Source: Pantoea sp. WMus005 (GTDB lineage Bacteria; Pseudomonadota; Gammaproteobacteria; Enterobacterales; Enterobacteriaceae). From it: a stretch of 64,000 nucleotides of DNA. The stretch spans positions 434,001-498,000 of the forward strand of contig NZ_JACBXU010000002.1 of assembly GCF_013415305.1 (NCBI RefSeq), written 5' to 3'. The notes beneath the pieces are model-generated. The model saw only the letters and a program-made list of their open reading frames with translations. It did not search any database and was not told the DNA's origin. The translations under genes and the position numbers were made by a program. Each line of letters begins with the position of its first letter. Position 1 is the stretch's first letter. Below are positions 21,212 to 30,164 of this stretch, one piece after another.

Positions 21212-21240
21212 TTAACAAACAGACGAAATCCTGCTATTCT
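21212..21240 (+). promoter_or_regulatory. Probable sigma-70 promoter of acnB
   Basis: TTAACA (21212-21217), a 17-bp spacer and TATTCT (21235-21240) lie about 110 bp before the acnB start. This is the best promoter match in the 424-bp gap between the pseudogene and acnB. The rest of that gap (from about 20977) shows no gene I can support. Confidence 0.65.
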
Positions 21241-21349
21241 GCCCTCCGCGAAACCGGGCACCTCAACCTGGACGAGAAAGGGAAGTTTGTTCTCCATAAG
21301 TGAGCAAGGTGGTCGGAAAGCCCTACATAATGAGAGCGAGGATAACGTC

Positions 21350-23947
21350 GTGCTAGAAGAATACCGTAAGCACGTTGCCGAGCGTGCTGCCCAGGGAATT
21401 GTACCTAAGCCTTTAGAGGCTTCCCAGATGGCCGCGCTGGTTGAACTGCTGAAAAATCCACCTGCGGGTGAAGAAGAATTTTTGACCGATTTATTGGTCA
21501 ACCGTGTCCCACCTGGCGTCGATGAAGCGGCGTATGTCAAAGCCGGTTTCCTGGCGGCTGTCGCCAAAGGCGAAGCAACCTCTCCTCTGATATCTCCTGA
21601 AAAAGCGGTTGAACTGCTCGGCACCATGCAGGGCGGTTACAATATTCATCCGCTGATTGAAGCGCTGGACGATAGCAAGCTTGCCCCCATTGCGGTGAAA
21701 GCCCTTTCACACACGCTGCTGATGTTCGACAACTTCTATGATGTCGAAGAGAAAGCGAAAGCGGGTAATGAATACGCAAAACAGGTGATGCAATCCTGGG
21801 CTGATGCGGAATGGTATCTGTCACGCCCTGAACTGGCTGAAAAAATCACCGTTACGGTGTTCAAAGTCACTGGCGAAACCAACACCGACGATCTCTCTCC
21901 CGCCCAGGATGCCTGGTCACGTCCGGACATTCCACTGCACGCCCTGGCGATGCTGAAAAATGCCCGCGAAGGCATTGAGCCGGATGAGGCAGGCAACATC
22001 GGCCCGATCAAACAGATCGAAGCACTGAAGACCAAAGGCTTCCCACTGGCGTATGTCGGTGACGTGGTCGGGACAGGTTCTTCACGTAAATCTGCCACCA
22101 ACTCGGTGCTGTGGTTTATGGGCGACGACATCCCGAACGTGCCGAATAAAAAAGGCGGCGGCGTGGTGCTGGGCAGCAAAATTGCGCCAATCTTCTTCAA
22201 CACCATGGAAGATGCGGGTGCACTGCCGATTGAAGTGGACGTTAATAACCTGAACATGGGCGATGTCATCGACATCTATCCGTTCAAAGGCGAAGTCCGC
22301 AATCACGAAACCAACGAACTGCTGGCCAGCTTCGAACTCAAAACCGAAGTGGTGATTGACGAAGTGCGTGCTGGTGGCCGTATTCCGCTGATCATTGGTC
22401 GCGGCCTGACCACCAAAGCGCGCGAGTCGCTGGGTCTGCCGCACAGCACCGTGTTCCGTCAGGCGAAAGATGTGGCTGAGAGCACCCGTGGCTTCTCACT
22501 GGCGCAGAAAATGGTTGGCCGTGCCTGTGGAGTAACCGGTGTTCGTCCAGGTGCCTATTGCGAGCCTAAGATGACCTCGGTTGGCTCGCAGGATACTACC
22601 GGTCCGATGACCCGTGACGAGCTGAAAGATCTGGCTTGCCTGGGCTTCTCGACCGATCTGGTGATGCAGTCCTTCTGTCACACCGCCGCGTATCCTAAGC
22701 CCGTGGATGTGAGCACGCACCACACGCTGCCAGACTTCATCATGAACCGTGGTGGTGTATCGCTGCGTCCGGGTGACGGCATTATCCACAGCTGGCTGAA
22801 CCGTATGCTGCTGCCGGATACTGTCGGCACCGGTGGTGACTCCCATACCCGTTTCCCTATCGGCATCTCTTTCCCGGCGGGTTCAGGCCTGGTGGCGTTT
22901 GCGGCAGCGACGGGCGTCATGCCACTCGACATGCCGGAATCAGTGCTGGTGCGCTTCAAAGGTAAGATGGAGCCAGGCATTACGCTGCGCGATCTGGTTC
23001 ACGCCATTCCGCTGTATGCTATCAAACAGGGTCTGCTGACCGTTGAGAAGAAAGGTAAGAAAAACATCTTCTCTGGTCGTATCCTGGAGATTGAAGGTCT
23101 GCCGGATCTGAAAGTCGAGCAGGCGTTTGAGCTGTCCGATGCGTCAGCAGAACGTTCCGCTGCGGGCTGTACCATCAAGCTGGATAAAGCGCCGATTATC
23201 GAATACCTCAGCTCCAACATCGTGCTGCTGAAGTGGATGATCGCAGAAGGCTACGGCGATCGTCGTACGCTGGAGCGCCGCATTGAAGGGATGGAAAAAT
23301 GGCTGGCCGATCCTCAGCTGCTTGAGCCGGATGCCGATGCTGAATATGCCGCCGTGATCGAAATCGATCTGGCCGACATTAAAGAGCCGATCCTCTGTGC
23401 GCCAAACGATCCGGACGATGCCCGTCTGCTCTCTGACGTTCAGGGCGAGAAGATCGACGAAGTGTTTATCGGCTCGTGCATGACCAACATTGGTCACTTC
23501 CGTGCTGCTGGTAAACTGCTGGATAGCCACAAAGGCCAGCTGCCAACCCGTCTGTGGGTGGCGCCGCCAACCAAGATGGATGCGGCACAGCTGACCGAAG
23601 AGGGCTACTACAGCGTGTTCGGCAAAAGCGGTGCCCGTATCGAGATCCCGGGCTGTTCACTCTGCATGGGTAACCAGGCACGTGTCGCAGATGGTTCGAC
23701 GGTAGTTTCTACCTCGACGCGTAACTTCCCGAACCGTCTGGGTAACGGCGCTAATGTCTACCTGGCGTCAGCGGAGCTGGCTGCGGTCGCGTCTCTGCTT
23801 GGCAAACTGCCAACGCCGGATGAGTATCAGCAATTTATGGCGCAGGTCGATAAAACGGCCAGCGACACTTATCGCTATCTCAACTTCGACCAGCTGACGC
23901 AGTACACCGACAAAGCTGACGGCGTGATTTTCCAGACTGCGGTCTGA
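21350..23947 (+). CDS. acnB: Aconitate hydratase B
   Basis: This 865-residue [4Fe-4S] aconitase of the TCA cycle also converts 2-methyl-cis-aconitate in related bacteria. Length is identical to E. coli AcnB. The cluster ligands are Cys710 (GSCMTN) and the two cysteines of GCSLCMGNQ (769 and 772 by the same numbering). Domain order is HEAT-like, swivelling, then the three aconitase domains. The start is GTG ([14 protein letters not shown]), with GAGGA 7 bases upstream. The longer frame from 21287 lacks family similarity. A promoter and a strong terminator bracket the gene. Confidence 0.97.
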   Translation: MLEEYRKHVAERAAQGIVPKPLEASQMAALVELLKNPPAGEEEFLTDLLVNRVPPGVDEAAYVKAGFLAAVAKGEATSPLISPEKAVELLGTMQGGYNIHPLIEALDDSKLAPIAVKALSHTLLMFDNFYDVEEKAKAGNEYAKQVMQSWADAEWYLSRPELAEKITVTVFKVTGETNTDDLSPAQDAWSRPDIPLHALAMLKNAREGIEPDEAGNIGPIKQIEALKTKGFPLAYVGDVVGTGSSRKSATNSVLWFMGDDIPNVPNKKGGGVVLGSKIAPIFFNTMEDAGALPIEVDVNNLNMGDVIDIYPFKGEVRNHETNELLASFELKTEVVIDEVRAGGRIPLIIGRGLTTKARESLGLPHSTVFRQAKDVAESTRGFSLAQKMVGRACGVTGVRPGAYCEPKMTSVGSQDTTGPMTRDELKDLACLGFSTDLVMQSFCHTAAYPKPVDVSTHHTLPDFIMNRGGVSLRPGDGIIHSWLNRMLLPDTVGTGGDSHTRFPIGISFPAGSGLVAFAAATGVMPLDMPESVLVRFKGKMEPGITLRDLVHAIPLYAIKQGLLTVEKKGKKNIFSGRILEIEGLPDLKVEQAFELSDASAERSAAGCTIKLDKAPIIEYLSSNIVLLKWMIAEGYGDRRTLERRIEGMEKWLADPQLLEPDADAEYAAVIEIDLADIKEPILCAPNDPDDARLLSDVQGEKIDEVFIGSCMTNIGHFRAAGKLLDSHKGQLPTRLWVAPPTKMDAAQLTEEGYYSVFGKSGARIEIPGCSLCMGNQARVADGSTVVSTSTRNFPNRLGNGANVYLASAELAAVASLLGKLPTPDEYQQFMAQVDKTASDTYRYLNFDQLTQYTDKADGVIFQTAV

Positions 23948-23968
23948 TTTTTCACCGGGCAGTCACAG

Positions 23969-23996
23969 AAAGGGGCGACGATTCGCCCCTTTTTTT
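23969..23996 (+). terminator. Rho-independent terminator of acnB
   Basis: AAAGGGGCG, ACGATT, CGCCCCTTT followed by more T's, about 20 bp past the acnB stop. Confidence 0.92.
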
Positions 23997-24135
23997 CGTC
24001 TCAGCATTGAGCAGAGAGACCATCAAAAGCTGGATTTCGGCAGACAGCCTGTAATAATGCGCGACGTGTCACACTTTGCTGCACAGGCAGCACTGACACT
24101 CATTAGATGACGCGACGACGTTGAGAGGACGGGCG

Positions 24136-24513
24136 ATGGAATATGAATTTTTACGCGATGTGACCGGACAGATTAAGGTTCGCATGTCGATGGGTCATGA
24201 AGTAGTCGGCCACTGGTTCAACGAAGAGGTGAAAAACGATCCGGGATTACTGGATGAAGTTGAAGCCGCAATCGAAGACGTCAAAGGTAGCGTGCGTCAG
24301 TGGCAGCGCGTCGGCAGCGAATATACCATCCTGCTGGATGAGGAAGAGGTGATGATTCGCGCCAACCTGCTGGCGCTGGAAGATGACGGCATGGAAGAGG
24401 GGATGAACTATTACGATGAAGAGAGCCTCTCGTTCTGCGGCATTGAAGATTTTCAGCTGGTGATCACCGCCTGGCGTCAGTTTGTGAACCAGTACGGCAA
24501 ACCCGTACGGTAA
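24136..24513 (+). CDS. yacL: UPF0231 family protein YacL
   Basis: This 125-residue acidic protein belongs to the YacL/UPF0231 family of unknown function. It begins [27 protein letters not shown] and contains [18 protein letters not shown], both strongly conserved in E. coli YacL (120 residues as I recall). The ATG at 24136 follows GAGAGGA. It keeps its E. coli position after acnB. No enzyme motif is visible. Confidence 0.93.
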   Translation: MEYEFLRDVTGQIKVRMSMGHEVVGHWFNEEVKNDPGLLDEVEAAIEDVKGSVRQWQRVGSEYTILLDEEEVMIRANLLALEDDGMEEGMNYYDEESLSFCGIEDFQLVITAWRQFVNQYGKPVR

Positions 24514-24528
24514 GCCCTTACGGTTAAA

Positions 24529-24552
24529 GCCGGGCGATTTTCTCCGCCCGGC
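24529..24552. terminator. Hairpin between convergent yacL and SDR genes
   Basis: GCCGGGCG, 8 bases, CGCCCGGC, in the 46-bp gap between yacL and the end of the leftward operon. It likely serves both directions, with only short T-rich flanks. Confidence 0.6.
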
Positions 24553-24559
24553 CAGTTTA

Positions 24560-25243
24560 CTAACTTAGCGACGCTCCCCCACACATCACCAGCTGCTGAC
24601 CGGTAATCGCCGCCGCCGCAGGCGACAGCAGGAAGTCGACCAGCCCGGCCACTTCCTGTGGCTGAATGTAGCGACCTATCGGCGGCAATTTTGGCGGTGA
24701 ACTGGCCCGGCCCGGCTGTTGCAGCATCGGCGTTTCGGTGGCGCCTGGCGCCACAATATTGGCAGTAATGCCGCGCGGAGCGAGTTCCGCCGCCCAGCTG
24801 CGCACCATGCCGATCATCGCCGATTTGGTGGCCACATACTGACTGCGGCCTGCCGCTCCCCCTGATGTCCGGCTGCCCAGCAGCACAAGTCTGCCGCCTG
24901 CATTCATTCGGGGCGCAAAATGATTCGCCAGCTGTTCTGCGGCGGCCACATGCAGTTGCCACAGACGTGCGCTGGCGCTTAGATCCAGCGCCCCCAGCGG
25001 CGCGGCCTGCATCATTCCCGCTGCATGGATCACGGCCTGCGGCACCGGCAGTTCGTCCAGTAAAGCCTGCAGTGCCGCGCTGTCGCTGATATCGATCTGA
25101 TGGCTCTGCCAGCCCGCTTCTGGCCGGTTTATCGCCGAGCGGCTCAGGCCGGTAACCTGCCAGCCTTCATTCAGCAGGCGATCCACAATCGCCTGACCGA
25201 TGCCGGAACTGGCCCCGGTCACCAGCGCCGTGCGTTCAATCAC
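24560..25243 (-). CDS. Short-chain dehydrogenase/reductase
   Basis: This 227-residue classical SDR has the nucleotide-binding TGASSGIG at 9-16 and the catalytic Ser124, Tyr136 and Lys140 (YVATK). LSRS after the second strand hints at a possible NADP preference, which is uncertain. The start is GTG and overlaps the stop of the upstream BNR gene (GTGA). It is the last gene of the five-gene leftward operon and so probably oxidises or reduces an intermediate of that pathway. The substrate is unknown. Confidence 0.85.
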   Translation of the reverse strand: MIERTALVTGASSGIGQAIVDRLLNEGWQVTGLSRSAINRPEAGWQSHQIDISDSAALQALLDELPVPQAVIHAAGMMQAAPLGALDLSASARLWQLHVAAAEQLANHFAPRMNAGGRLVLLGSRTSGGAAGRSQYVATKSAMIGMVRSWAAELAPRGITANIVAPGATETPMLQQPGRASSPPKLPPIGRYIQPQEVAGLVDFLLSPAAAAITGQQLVMCGGASLS

Positions 25244-26436
25244 GCATCACCTCCCTGTACCCATGACTCCTCGACCCGCACATATTTAATCGCCTGGCGA
25301 TACCACGTGTAGGCGATATGCAGTTCGCCGTTCACGCCCTGTTTAATGCTGGGATAAGAGAACTCACGGTTTAATTTCTGCTGGGAGTTATTGGTCATGC
25401 AGTAGCCGTCGCCTTCGTCCAGATTACGCTGCAGCGGCCAGCTTTTGCCGCCATCCGTGGAGATAGCCAGCGTCATCGGCGCGCGTGGCGCACCCCAGAA
25501 GGCGGTGCGACCGTTGTGCACGACCGGTTCGGCGACGACCGCAACGTCACTGTCCTCTTCCTCATCTTCAATTTCGTCATACAGCGACAACCGACGTTCG
25601 CTGGCACCTTCGGCGCTCATGGCATTGAACACCAGCGCCAGATGACCATTCCGCAGCGTCGTGACCTGGATCGAGGAGTTATTGTTAGGCAGCGACAGCG
25701 GCTCGGGCGCGCTCCAGCTTTCACCCTGATCAAATGAGCGACTCTGGTAGATGTGGTCGGCCCAGCGACTGCGATAGAGCGCCAGCAGCGAACCATCATC
25801 CAGCAGGGTAACGTTCATATGGACGCAGCCGGTGCTGTCGGGCACGCTGACGTCGCGCCAGCTCTGGCCTTTATCTTCTGAGATTTTTACCGCGCTGATG
25901 TCATAGCTGCCAACCCACTTTTCGCCGGGCTGTGTCAGGCAGTAAAACACCGGCAGTAACCAGTTACCGTTGGGCAGCACCACAATCGGCTGGCGAATAA
26001 AAGTGCCAGGCTTATCCAGCAGGGTTTTAATCTCGCCCCAGCTTTTACCCAGATCGTGAGACTGGCGATAGCGCACAATCGCGGTGTCCTGATTGCCCGC
26101 TTTCTGCGCCGTCCACAGCAGCCACAGCACCTGGTCGGGATCGAGAAACAGCACCGGATTCTGTTCTGAACGCCCCGGATCGTCGGAGAGTTTTTGGGCT
26201 TCACTCCAGCGAACGAGGCCTTTTTGCAGCCGTGAACACCAGACAGAGATATCAGCGATCCCTTCCTGCGTGCCGCCAAACCAGACGCAAAGCAGATCGC
26301 CATCGGGCAGCGGGAGCAGGTTAGCCGCGTGGTTTTGCGGGCAGGAAGAGGGCAGCATCGCAACCTGCTGCGCGCTGTCCTGCGGGTGAGGCGCAAGCAG
26401 GCCGGTACGTTCTGCGGTGACGGTTTCCTGAGTCAT
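25240..26436 (-). CDS. BNR/sialidase-like beta-propeller protein, cytoplasmic
   Basis: This 398-residue protein has four Asp-box repeats (SxDxGxxW) at about 126-133 (SHDLGKSW), 186-193 (SEDKGQSW), 234-241 (SFDQGESW) and 326-333 (STDGGKSW). The N-terminal NHAANLLPLPDGDLLCVWFGGTQEG fits the sialidase/BNR_2 family. There is no signal peptide. A very acidic run (EIEDEEEDSD, about 288-297) is inserted between blades three and four. The ATG at 26436 has GGAG 6 bases upstream, one base after the symporter stop; the frame extends 24 codons further without support. Despite the family name, a true sialidase role is unproven, and it may act on another glycoside or as a lyase. Confidence 0.78.
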   Translation of the reverse strand: MTQETVTAERTGLLAPHPQDSAQQVAMLPSSCPQNHAANLLPLPDGDLLCVWFGGTQEGIADISVWCSRLQKGLVRWSEAQKLSDDPGRSEQNPVLFLDPDQVLWLLWTAQKAGNQDTAIVRYRQSHDLGKSWGEIKTLLDKPGTFIRQPIVVLPNGNWLLPVFYCLTQPGEKWVGSYDISAVKISEDKGQSWRDVSVPDSTGCVHMNVTLLDDGSLLALYRSRWADHIYQSRSFDQGESWSAPEPLSLPNNNSSIQVTTLRNGHLALVFNAMSAEGASERRLSLYDEIEDEEEDSDVAVVAEPVVHNGRTAFWGAPRAPMTLAISTDGGKSWPLQRNLDEGDGYCMTNNSQQKLNREFSYPSIKQGVNGELHIAYTWYRQAIKYVRVEESWVQGGDA

Positions 26437-26437
26437 A

Positions 26438-27853
26438 TTAGGCTCCACTGTTTTGTGCATTGTGTTGCGATTGAGGCTGAGACTGGCGTGACGGGATACA
26501 GCGGTCAATCACCATAATAATGGCCGGGGTGAGCAGCGCCACGTACATATTGTCGATACCAAACGGGTTACCCATCAGGAACCAGACGGACGTCACCACG
26601 CAGGCACCAATCAGACCGGCGTTGGCACCGCGGGTGCTCTTAAACCACGGCAGGTAGAACGCCATGATCGCCACCACGGTAATCGACAGGCGAATCGCAC
26701 GGGTAAAGAACGAGAGTTTCAGCACTTCCGGGAAGAACAGGACAAACAGCAGCGGAAAGAAGCCGATGCCAATCGAGATCCAGCGCGTCATTTTAAATTC
26801 GCGCTCTGGCGTCGGGTTTCGATAGGGCACGTAAAAGTCTTTGACGACCAGCGAGGCGATGGCCAGCGCCACGGTGCCGACGCTGACAAAGATCGAGGCT
26901 ACCAGCGAAGTGGTGACAATGCCCGCCAGCCACGGTGACATATCCTGCAGAAACACCGGCAGCGCATAGAGGCTCTTGATATCAGGATGAGCAAACTTCG
27001 CCGCCACGCCAATCAGCGCCATCGCCAGACCGATCGGCAGGCAGAAGATGAAGGCGACCCAGGTAGCACGCTTCGCTGACTTCACATCTTTGGTGGAGGA
27101 GATCGCCTGGATCACAAACTGGGTACAGAAGATCGAGCCCACGGTTCCGATCAGCCAGGCCACAATGGTGCTGGCACCGACGTGACCATCCCATGTCCAG
27201 TAGAACGCCGGCATTTTCTCCATCATCGGAGCGACGCCACCGGTCATCTTCAGCGCGACATAAAGGATGATCAGGATCCCCATATACTTGATGGCGCTAT
27301 GCAGCAGCGTGACCCAGGCCACCCCTTTCATACCGCCAAATGCAAAGTAGAAGGTACTCACCACTGCAGTGATAAAGGCCGCCTGAGTCAGGTCGATCTT
27401 CAGCACGGTAGAGATGGCCGCCGCGCCGCTGATGTAGTTACCGACGTTAACCAGCAGGAGTGCATAGATCATGATCAGCGAGATAATATTTTTGGTTGAA
27501 CTGCCATATTTCTCGGCGATAGCACCGGAGATCGTGATCTTTCCGGTGTTGTAGATGCGCTTGACCAGTATCAGGCCAAACAGCGGGAAGCCAATCGCGG
27601 CACCGATGACCGACCATGAAGCGGCAAAGCCATCTTCAAAGGCCGCCTGCGCGGTGCCGATGGTGGATTTTGCCCCGATATATTCAGACATCAGCATAAT
27701 GCCGACGATAAAAGCAGGCATGGCGCGCGAGCCTTCCATAAAGTCGCCGCTGGTTTTACTGCGCAGCCGCCAGGTGAGCCAGGTGGTGAACAGAATATAG
27801 GCGACCACCATGCCGACGATCAGTAAGGTGCTCTCAGTTGAAAATGCTTTCAT
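26438..27853 (-). CDS. Sodium:solute symporter (SSS family)
   Basis: This 471-residue inner-membrane protein has about 13 hydrophobic segments. Features include the N-terminal EYIGAKSTIGTAQAAFEDGFAAS block and SSTKDVKSAKRATWVAFIF, typical of SSS transporters that carry sugars, sialic acid or carboxylates with Na+. ATGs occur at 27856 and 27853; GAGG spacing favours the second. It lies between the DapA-like gene (76-bp gap) and the BNR gene (1-bp gap), so it probably imports the substrate of this cluster. Confidence 0.85.
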   Translation of the reverse strand: MKAFSTESTLLIVGMVVAYILFTTWLTWRLRSKTSGDFMEGSRAMPAFIVGIMLMSEYIGAKSTIGTAQAAFEDGFAASWSVIGAAIGFPLFGLILVKRIYNTGKITISGAIAEKYGSSTKNIISLIMIYALLLVNVGNYISGAAAISTVLKIDLTQAAFITAVVSTFYFAFGGMKGVAWVTLLHSAIKYMGILIILYVALKMTGGVAPMMEKMPAFYWTWDGHVGASTIVAWLIGTVGSIFCTQFVIQAISSTKDVKSAKRATWVAFIFCLPIGLAMALIGVAAKFAHPDIKSLYALPVFLQDMSPWLAGIVTTSLVASIFVSVGTVALAIASLVVKDFYVPYRNPTPEREFKMTRWISIGIGFFPLLFVLFFPEVLKLSFFTRAIRLSITVVAIMAFYLPWFKSTRGANAGLIGACVVTSVWFLMGNPFGIDNMYVALLTPAIIMVIDRCIPSRQSQPQSQHNAQNSGA

Positions 27854-27932
27854 CATGACCTCGATTGTTCTGGCAGATGGCGACCATCAGGTTCGTTCTC
27901 ATCTGACCGGTAGGGTGCAAAGGTGATGGACG

Positions 27933-28817
27933 TTATTGCAGGTAGTGGTTCACGATTTGACGGATCTGCTGCTGCTCTTCGTCGCTGAACTGCACCGCAT
28001 AGCGACTGTCACCCACCTCAAAGCCCTGCAGGCTGACGGCTTTTTTCACGACGGCAGGTGAGAAACCGATGCTGTAAAGCGCGGTGCGCAGGCCGGTGAC
28101 GTTCTCCTGAGCCTGATGCGAACCGGCAATATCGCCCGCACTGAAGCGCGCCCAGATGGCGTTAATCGCCTCCGGTGCCACGTTTGCCAGCCCGGAAACA
28201 GCGGCAGAGCAGCCATCAACGAAACCCTGGTGGATCATAGAATCCGGGCCGTTCAGCACATCAAAGTCCTCACAGTCGGCGGTAGCCTGCAGAAAGCCGC
28301 TCAGACTTTCATAGCTGCCTGCTGAATCTTTAATGCCGATGATGTTCGGGTGCGCGGCCAGCGTGCGGACGGTCTCTGGCTGCAAGGTATTGCCGGTACG
28401 TGCCGGGATGTTGTAGAGGAACAGCGGCACCGACAGCGCGTCAGCCACGCGATGATAGTGGTCGATCAGCGCCTGCTGTTTAAGCGGAACAAACCACGGC
28501 GTGATTGCGGAGACAGCATCTACGCCAAGGCAGGCAATCTGTTTGCCGAGCCGGATCGTTTCACGGGTCGAAATCTCCCCGATGTGCGCTACCACCGGCG
28601 CCCGGCCGTTAACCTCATCGACGCAGGTGGTGGTAACCGCGATTTTCTCCTGCTCGTTCAGCACAAAGAACTCGCCATTGGTACCCCCGCAGAAGATGCC
28701 GTTACCGGCGTTGATCTGGCGTCTGACCTGCTCACGTTGTGTCACCGGATCAAAGGCACCTTCCCGATCAAAGGTGGTGACGATGGCGGTCAGTACGCCG
28801 TTTATTTTCTTATTCAT
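27933..28817 (-). CDS. DapA/NanA-family lyase or hydratase (class I aldolase superfamily)
   Basis: This 294-residue TIM-barrel protein of the dihydrodipicolinate synthase/N-acetylneuraminate lyase family has the Schiff-base lysine at 163 (IGIKDSAG), the catalytic tyrosine at 135 (LYNIPARTG) and the carboxylate-binding loop GGTNGE at 44-49. Members cleave or dehydrate 2-oxo acids such as N-acetylneuraminate, KDG or 2-oxo-3-deoxy sugar acids. A DapA role in lysine synthesis is unlikely given the catabolic context. The start at 28817 follows AGGAG immediately downstream of the Fe-ADH stop. Confidence 0.85.
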   Translation of the reverse strand: MNKKINGVLTAIVTTFDREGAFDPVTQREQVRRQINAGNGIFCGGTNGEFFVLNEQEKIAVTTTCVDEVNGRAPVVAHIGEISTRETIRLGKQIACLGVDAVSAITPWFVPLKQQALIDHYHRVADALSVPLFLYNIPARTGNTLQPETVRTLAAHPNIIGIKDSAGSYESLSGFLQATADCEDFDVLNGPDSMIHQGFVDGCSAAVSGLANVAPEAINAIWARFSAGDIAGSHQAQENVTGLRTALYSIGFSPAVVKKAVSLQGFEVGDSRYAVQFSDEEQQQIRQIVNHYLQ

Positions 28818-28828
28818 AACACTCCTCA

Positions 28829-29977
28829 TTACGCCTGGCAGGAAGGGAAAAGCGTCAGGTAAACGGCGCGCACATCGTCGGCGGTGACTGCCATCGGCAC
28901 GTTGTTCATCAGACGCTGGACGTCGAGCGCGGCTTCCACTAATCCGGGCAGGTGATCCGGGCTGATGCCCAGTGCTTCCAGGCTGGCAGGCAGTTGCAGC
29001 CGCGCCACCAGCGCGGTGAAGTAGTCGACCAGCGCGTGTGATTTCTCTTCATCGCTTAAACGGATGTCGGCGTCGGGCAGCAGATCATAGGCCTGAGCGA
29101 ATTTGCTCACTGCCGCCGGACGGATAAAGCGCATGCAGGGTGCCAGCAAAATGGCGTTGGCAACGCCGTGTGGCAGGTGATATTTGCCGCCGAGCGGATA
29201 AGAGAGGGCATGCACCAGATGTGTTCCTGCATGGGCAATCGATGCACCGCCATAATAAGAGGCCCAGAGCATCTCCAGCCGCGCCTGTAAATTTTCTGGC
29301 TCGCGCAGGGTGGTTTCGAGATTAGCGAACAGTTTCTTCATCCCAATCAGCGCATAGTTGTCGCTGACCGGGTTGGCGACATTGGCGGTAAAACACTCAA
29401 TCAGATGGCAGAGGGCGTCAATACCGGTTGAAGAGGCGATATGTGGTGGCATGCTGGTGGTGAGCTCCGGCAACAGTGCCACCACATCGGGCAGCATCAC
29501 CGGTGAAATAATACCGACTTTGGTCTCTTTCTCCGGGATCGCCAGGATCGCATTGGGCGTCGCTTCAGAACCCGTGCCTGCGGTGGTGGGGATCAGTATT
29601 GAACGGGTACGGCGCTGCGGCTTTTCGCCTGCCAGCAAGGCGTCCAGAGAAGGCGCGGCGTCGATGCACAGCACTGAGAGCAGCTTCGCCACATCCAGCA
29701 CGCTACCGCCGCCGATGCCAATCACCATGTCGACCTGGCCCTGGGAAAGCGCTGAGATAATCGCTGCTACGTCATGCTGGCTTGGTTCAGGTGGGACGCT
29801 GTTGACTACGCTGATACCCGGAATCTGATCCCGAAGTTGACCCATCAGCGCCTGCACTGCCGGAATCGCCTCAATATTCCGATCAGTGACCACGACTGCT
29901 GTTGATACCCCTTTCAGCAGATAGCGCATGTTATTTAACGCCTGATAACCACTAATCACCGTGCTGTTAATGTTCAT
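28829..29977 (-). CDS. Iron-containing alcohol dehydrogenase
   Basis: This 382-residue group III (Fe-ADH/FucO-like) dehydrogenase has the nucleotide-binding GGGSVLDVAK at 89-98 and the metal ligands Asp187, His191, His256 and His270 (GIDALCHLIE; THLVHALSYPLGGKYHLPHG). It would interconvert an aldehyde or hydroxy-acid semialdehyde with its alcohol using NAD(P). It is the first gene of the leftward operon, with AAGGG before the start, and is divergent from the DUF1537 kinase gene across a 187-bp control region. Confidence 0.86.
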   Translation of the reverse strand: MNINSTVISGYQALNNMRYLLKGVSTAVVVTDRNIEAIPAVQALMGQLRDQIPGISVVNSVPPEPSQHDVAAIISALSQGQVDMVIGIGGGSVLDVAKLLSVLCIDAAPSLDALLAGEKPQRRTRSILIPTTAGTGSEATPNAILAIPEKETKVGIISPVMLPDVVALLPELTTSMPPHIASSTGIDALCHLIECFTANVANPVSDNYALIGMKKLFANLETTLREPENLQARLEMLWASYYGGASIAHAGTHLVHALSYPLGGKYHLPHGVANAILLAPCMRFIRPAAVSKFAQAYDLLPDADIRLSDEEKSHALVDYFTALVARLQLPASLEALGISPDHLPGLVEAALDVQRLMNNVPMAVTADDVRAVYLTLFPSCQA

Positions 29978-30001
29978 TTCATACCCTTATTTCTGTCGTG
30001 T

Positions 30002-30027
30002 CTGAGCAGATGATTAATCTTGCTCAG
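30002..30027. promoter_or_regulatory. Dyad near the leftward operon start
   Basis: CTGAGCA, 12 bases, TGCTCAG, located 25-50 bp upstream of the Fe-ADH start. The octamer CTTGCTCA recurs at 30019-30026 and 30095-30102, each preceded by GATTAAT. It may be a regulator site or a leader hairpin. Confidence 0.45.
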
Positions 30028-30104
30028 CACAATGCGAAGTCAGTCACTCTCTGTGGCTAATTTTATAAGGCATATCGATTTCGATTAATTTGAACTTGCT
30101 CACA

Positions 30105-30133
30105 TATAATCAATCATGATTGAATATAATCAA
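30105..30133. promoter_or_regulatory. Probable operator for the divergent sugar-acid cluster
   Basis: The perfect 14-bp palindrome TCAATCATGATTGA (30110-30123) lies within direct copies of TATAATCAA at 30105-30113 and 30125-30133, exactly 20 bp apart (about two helical turns). It is 32-60 bp before the DUF1537 start and between the two divergent operons. The cluster's own DeoR-family protein is the natural candidate to bind it. Confidence 0.65.
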
Positions 30134-30164
30134 ATGCAGCGGCAGTCACCTGACAGGAGTGAGG

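Noticed and set aside
27933-28817. Calling the DapA-like gene dapA or nanA
   Set aside because: Family residues do not separate these activities and the context is neither lysine synthesis nor a complete sialate pathway.
28829-29977. Calling the Fe-ADH a lactaldehyde reductase (FucO)
   Set aside because: The metal ligands fit the whole family and no fucose genes are nearby, so substrate cannot be assigned.
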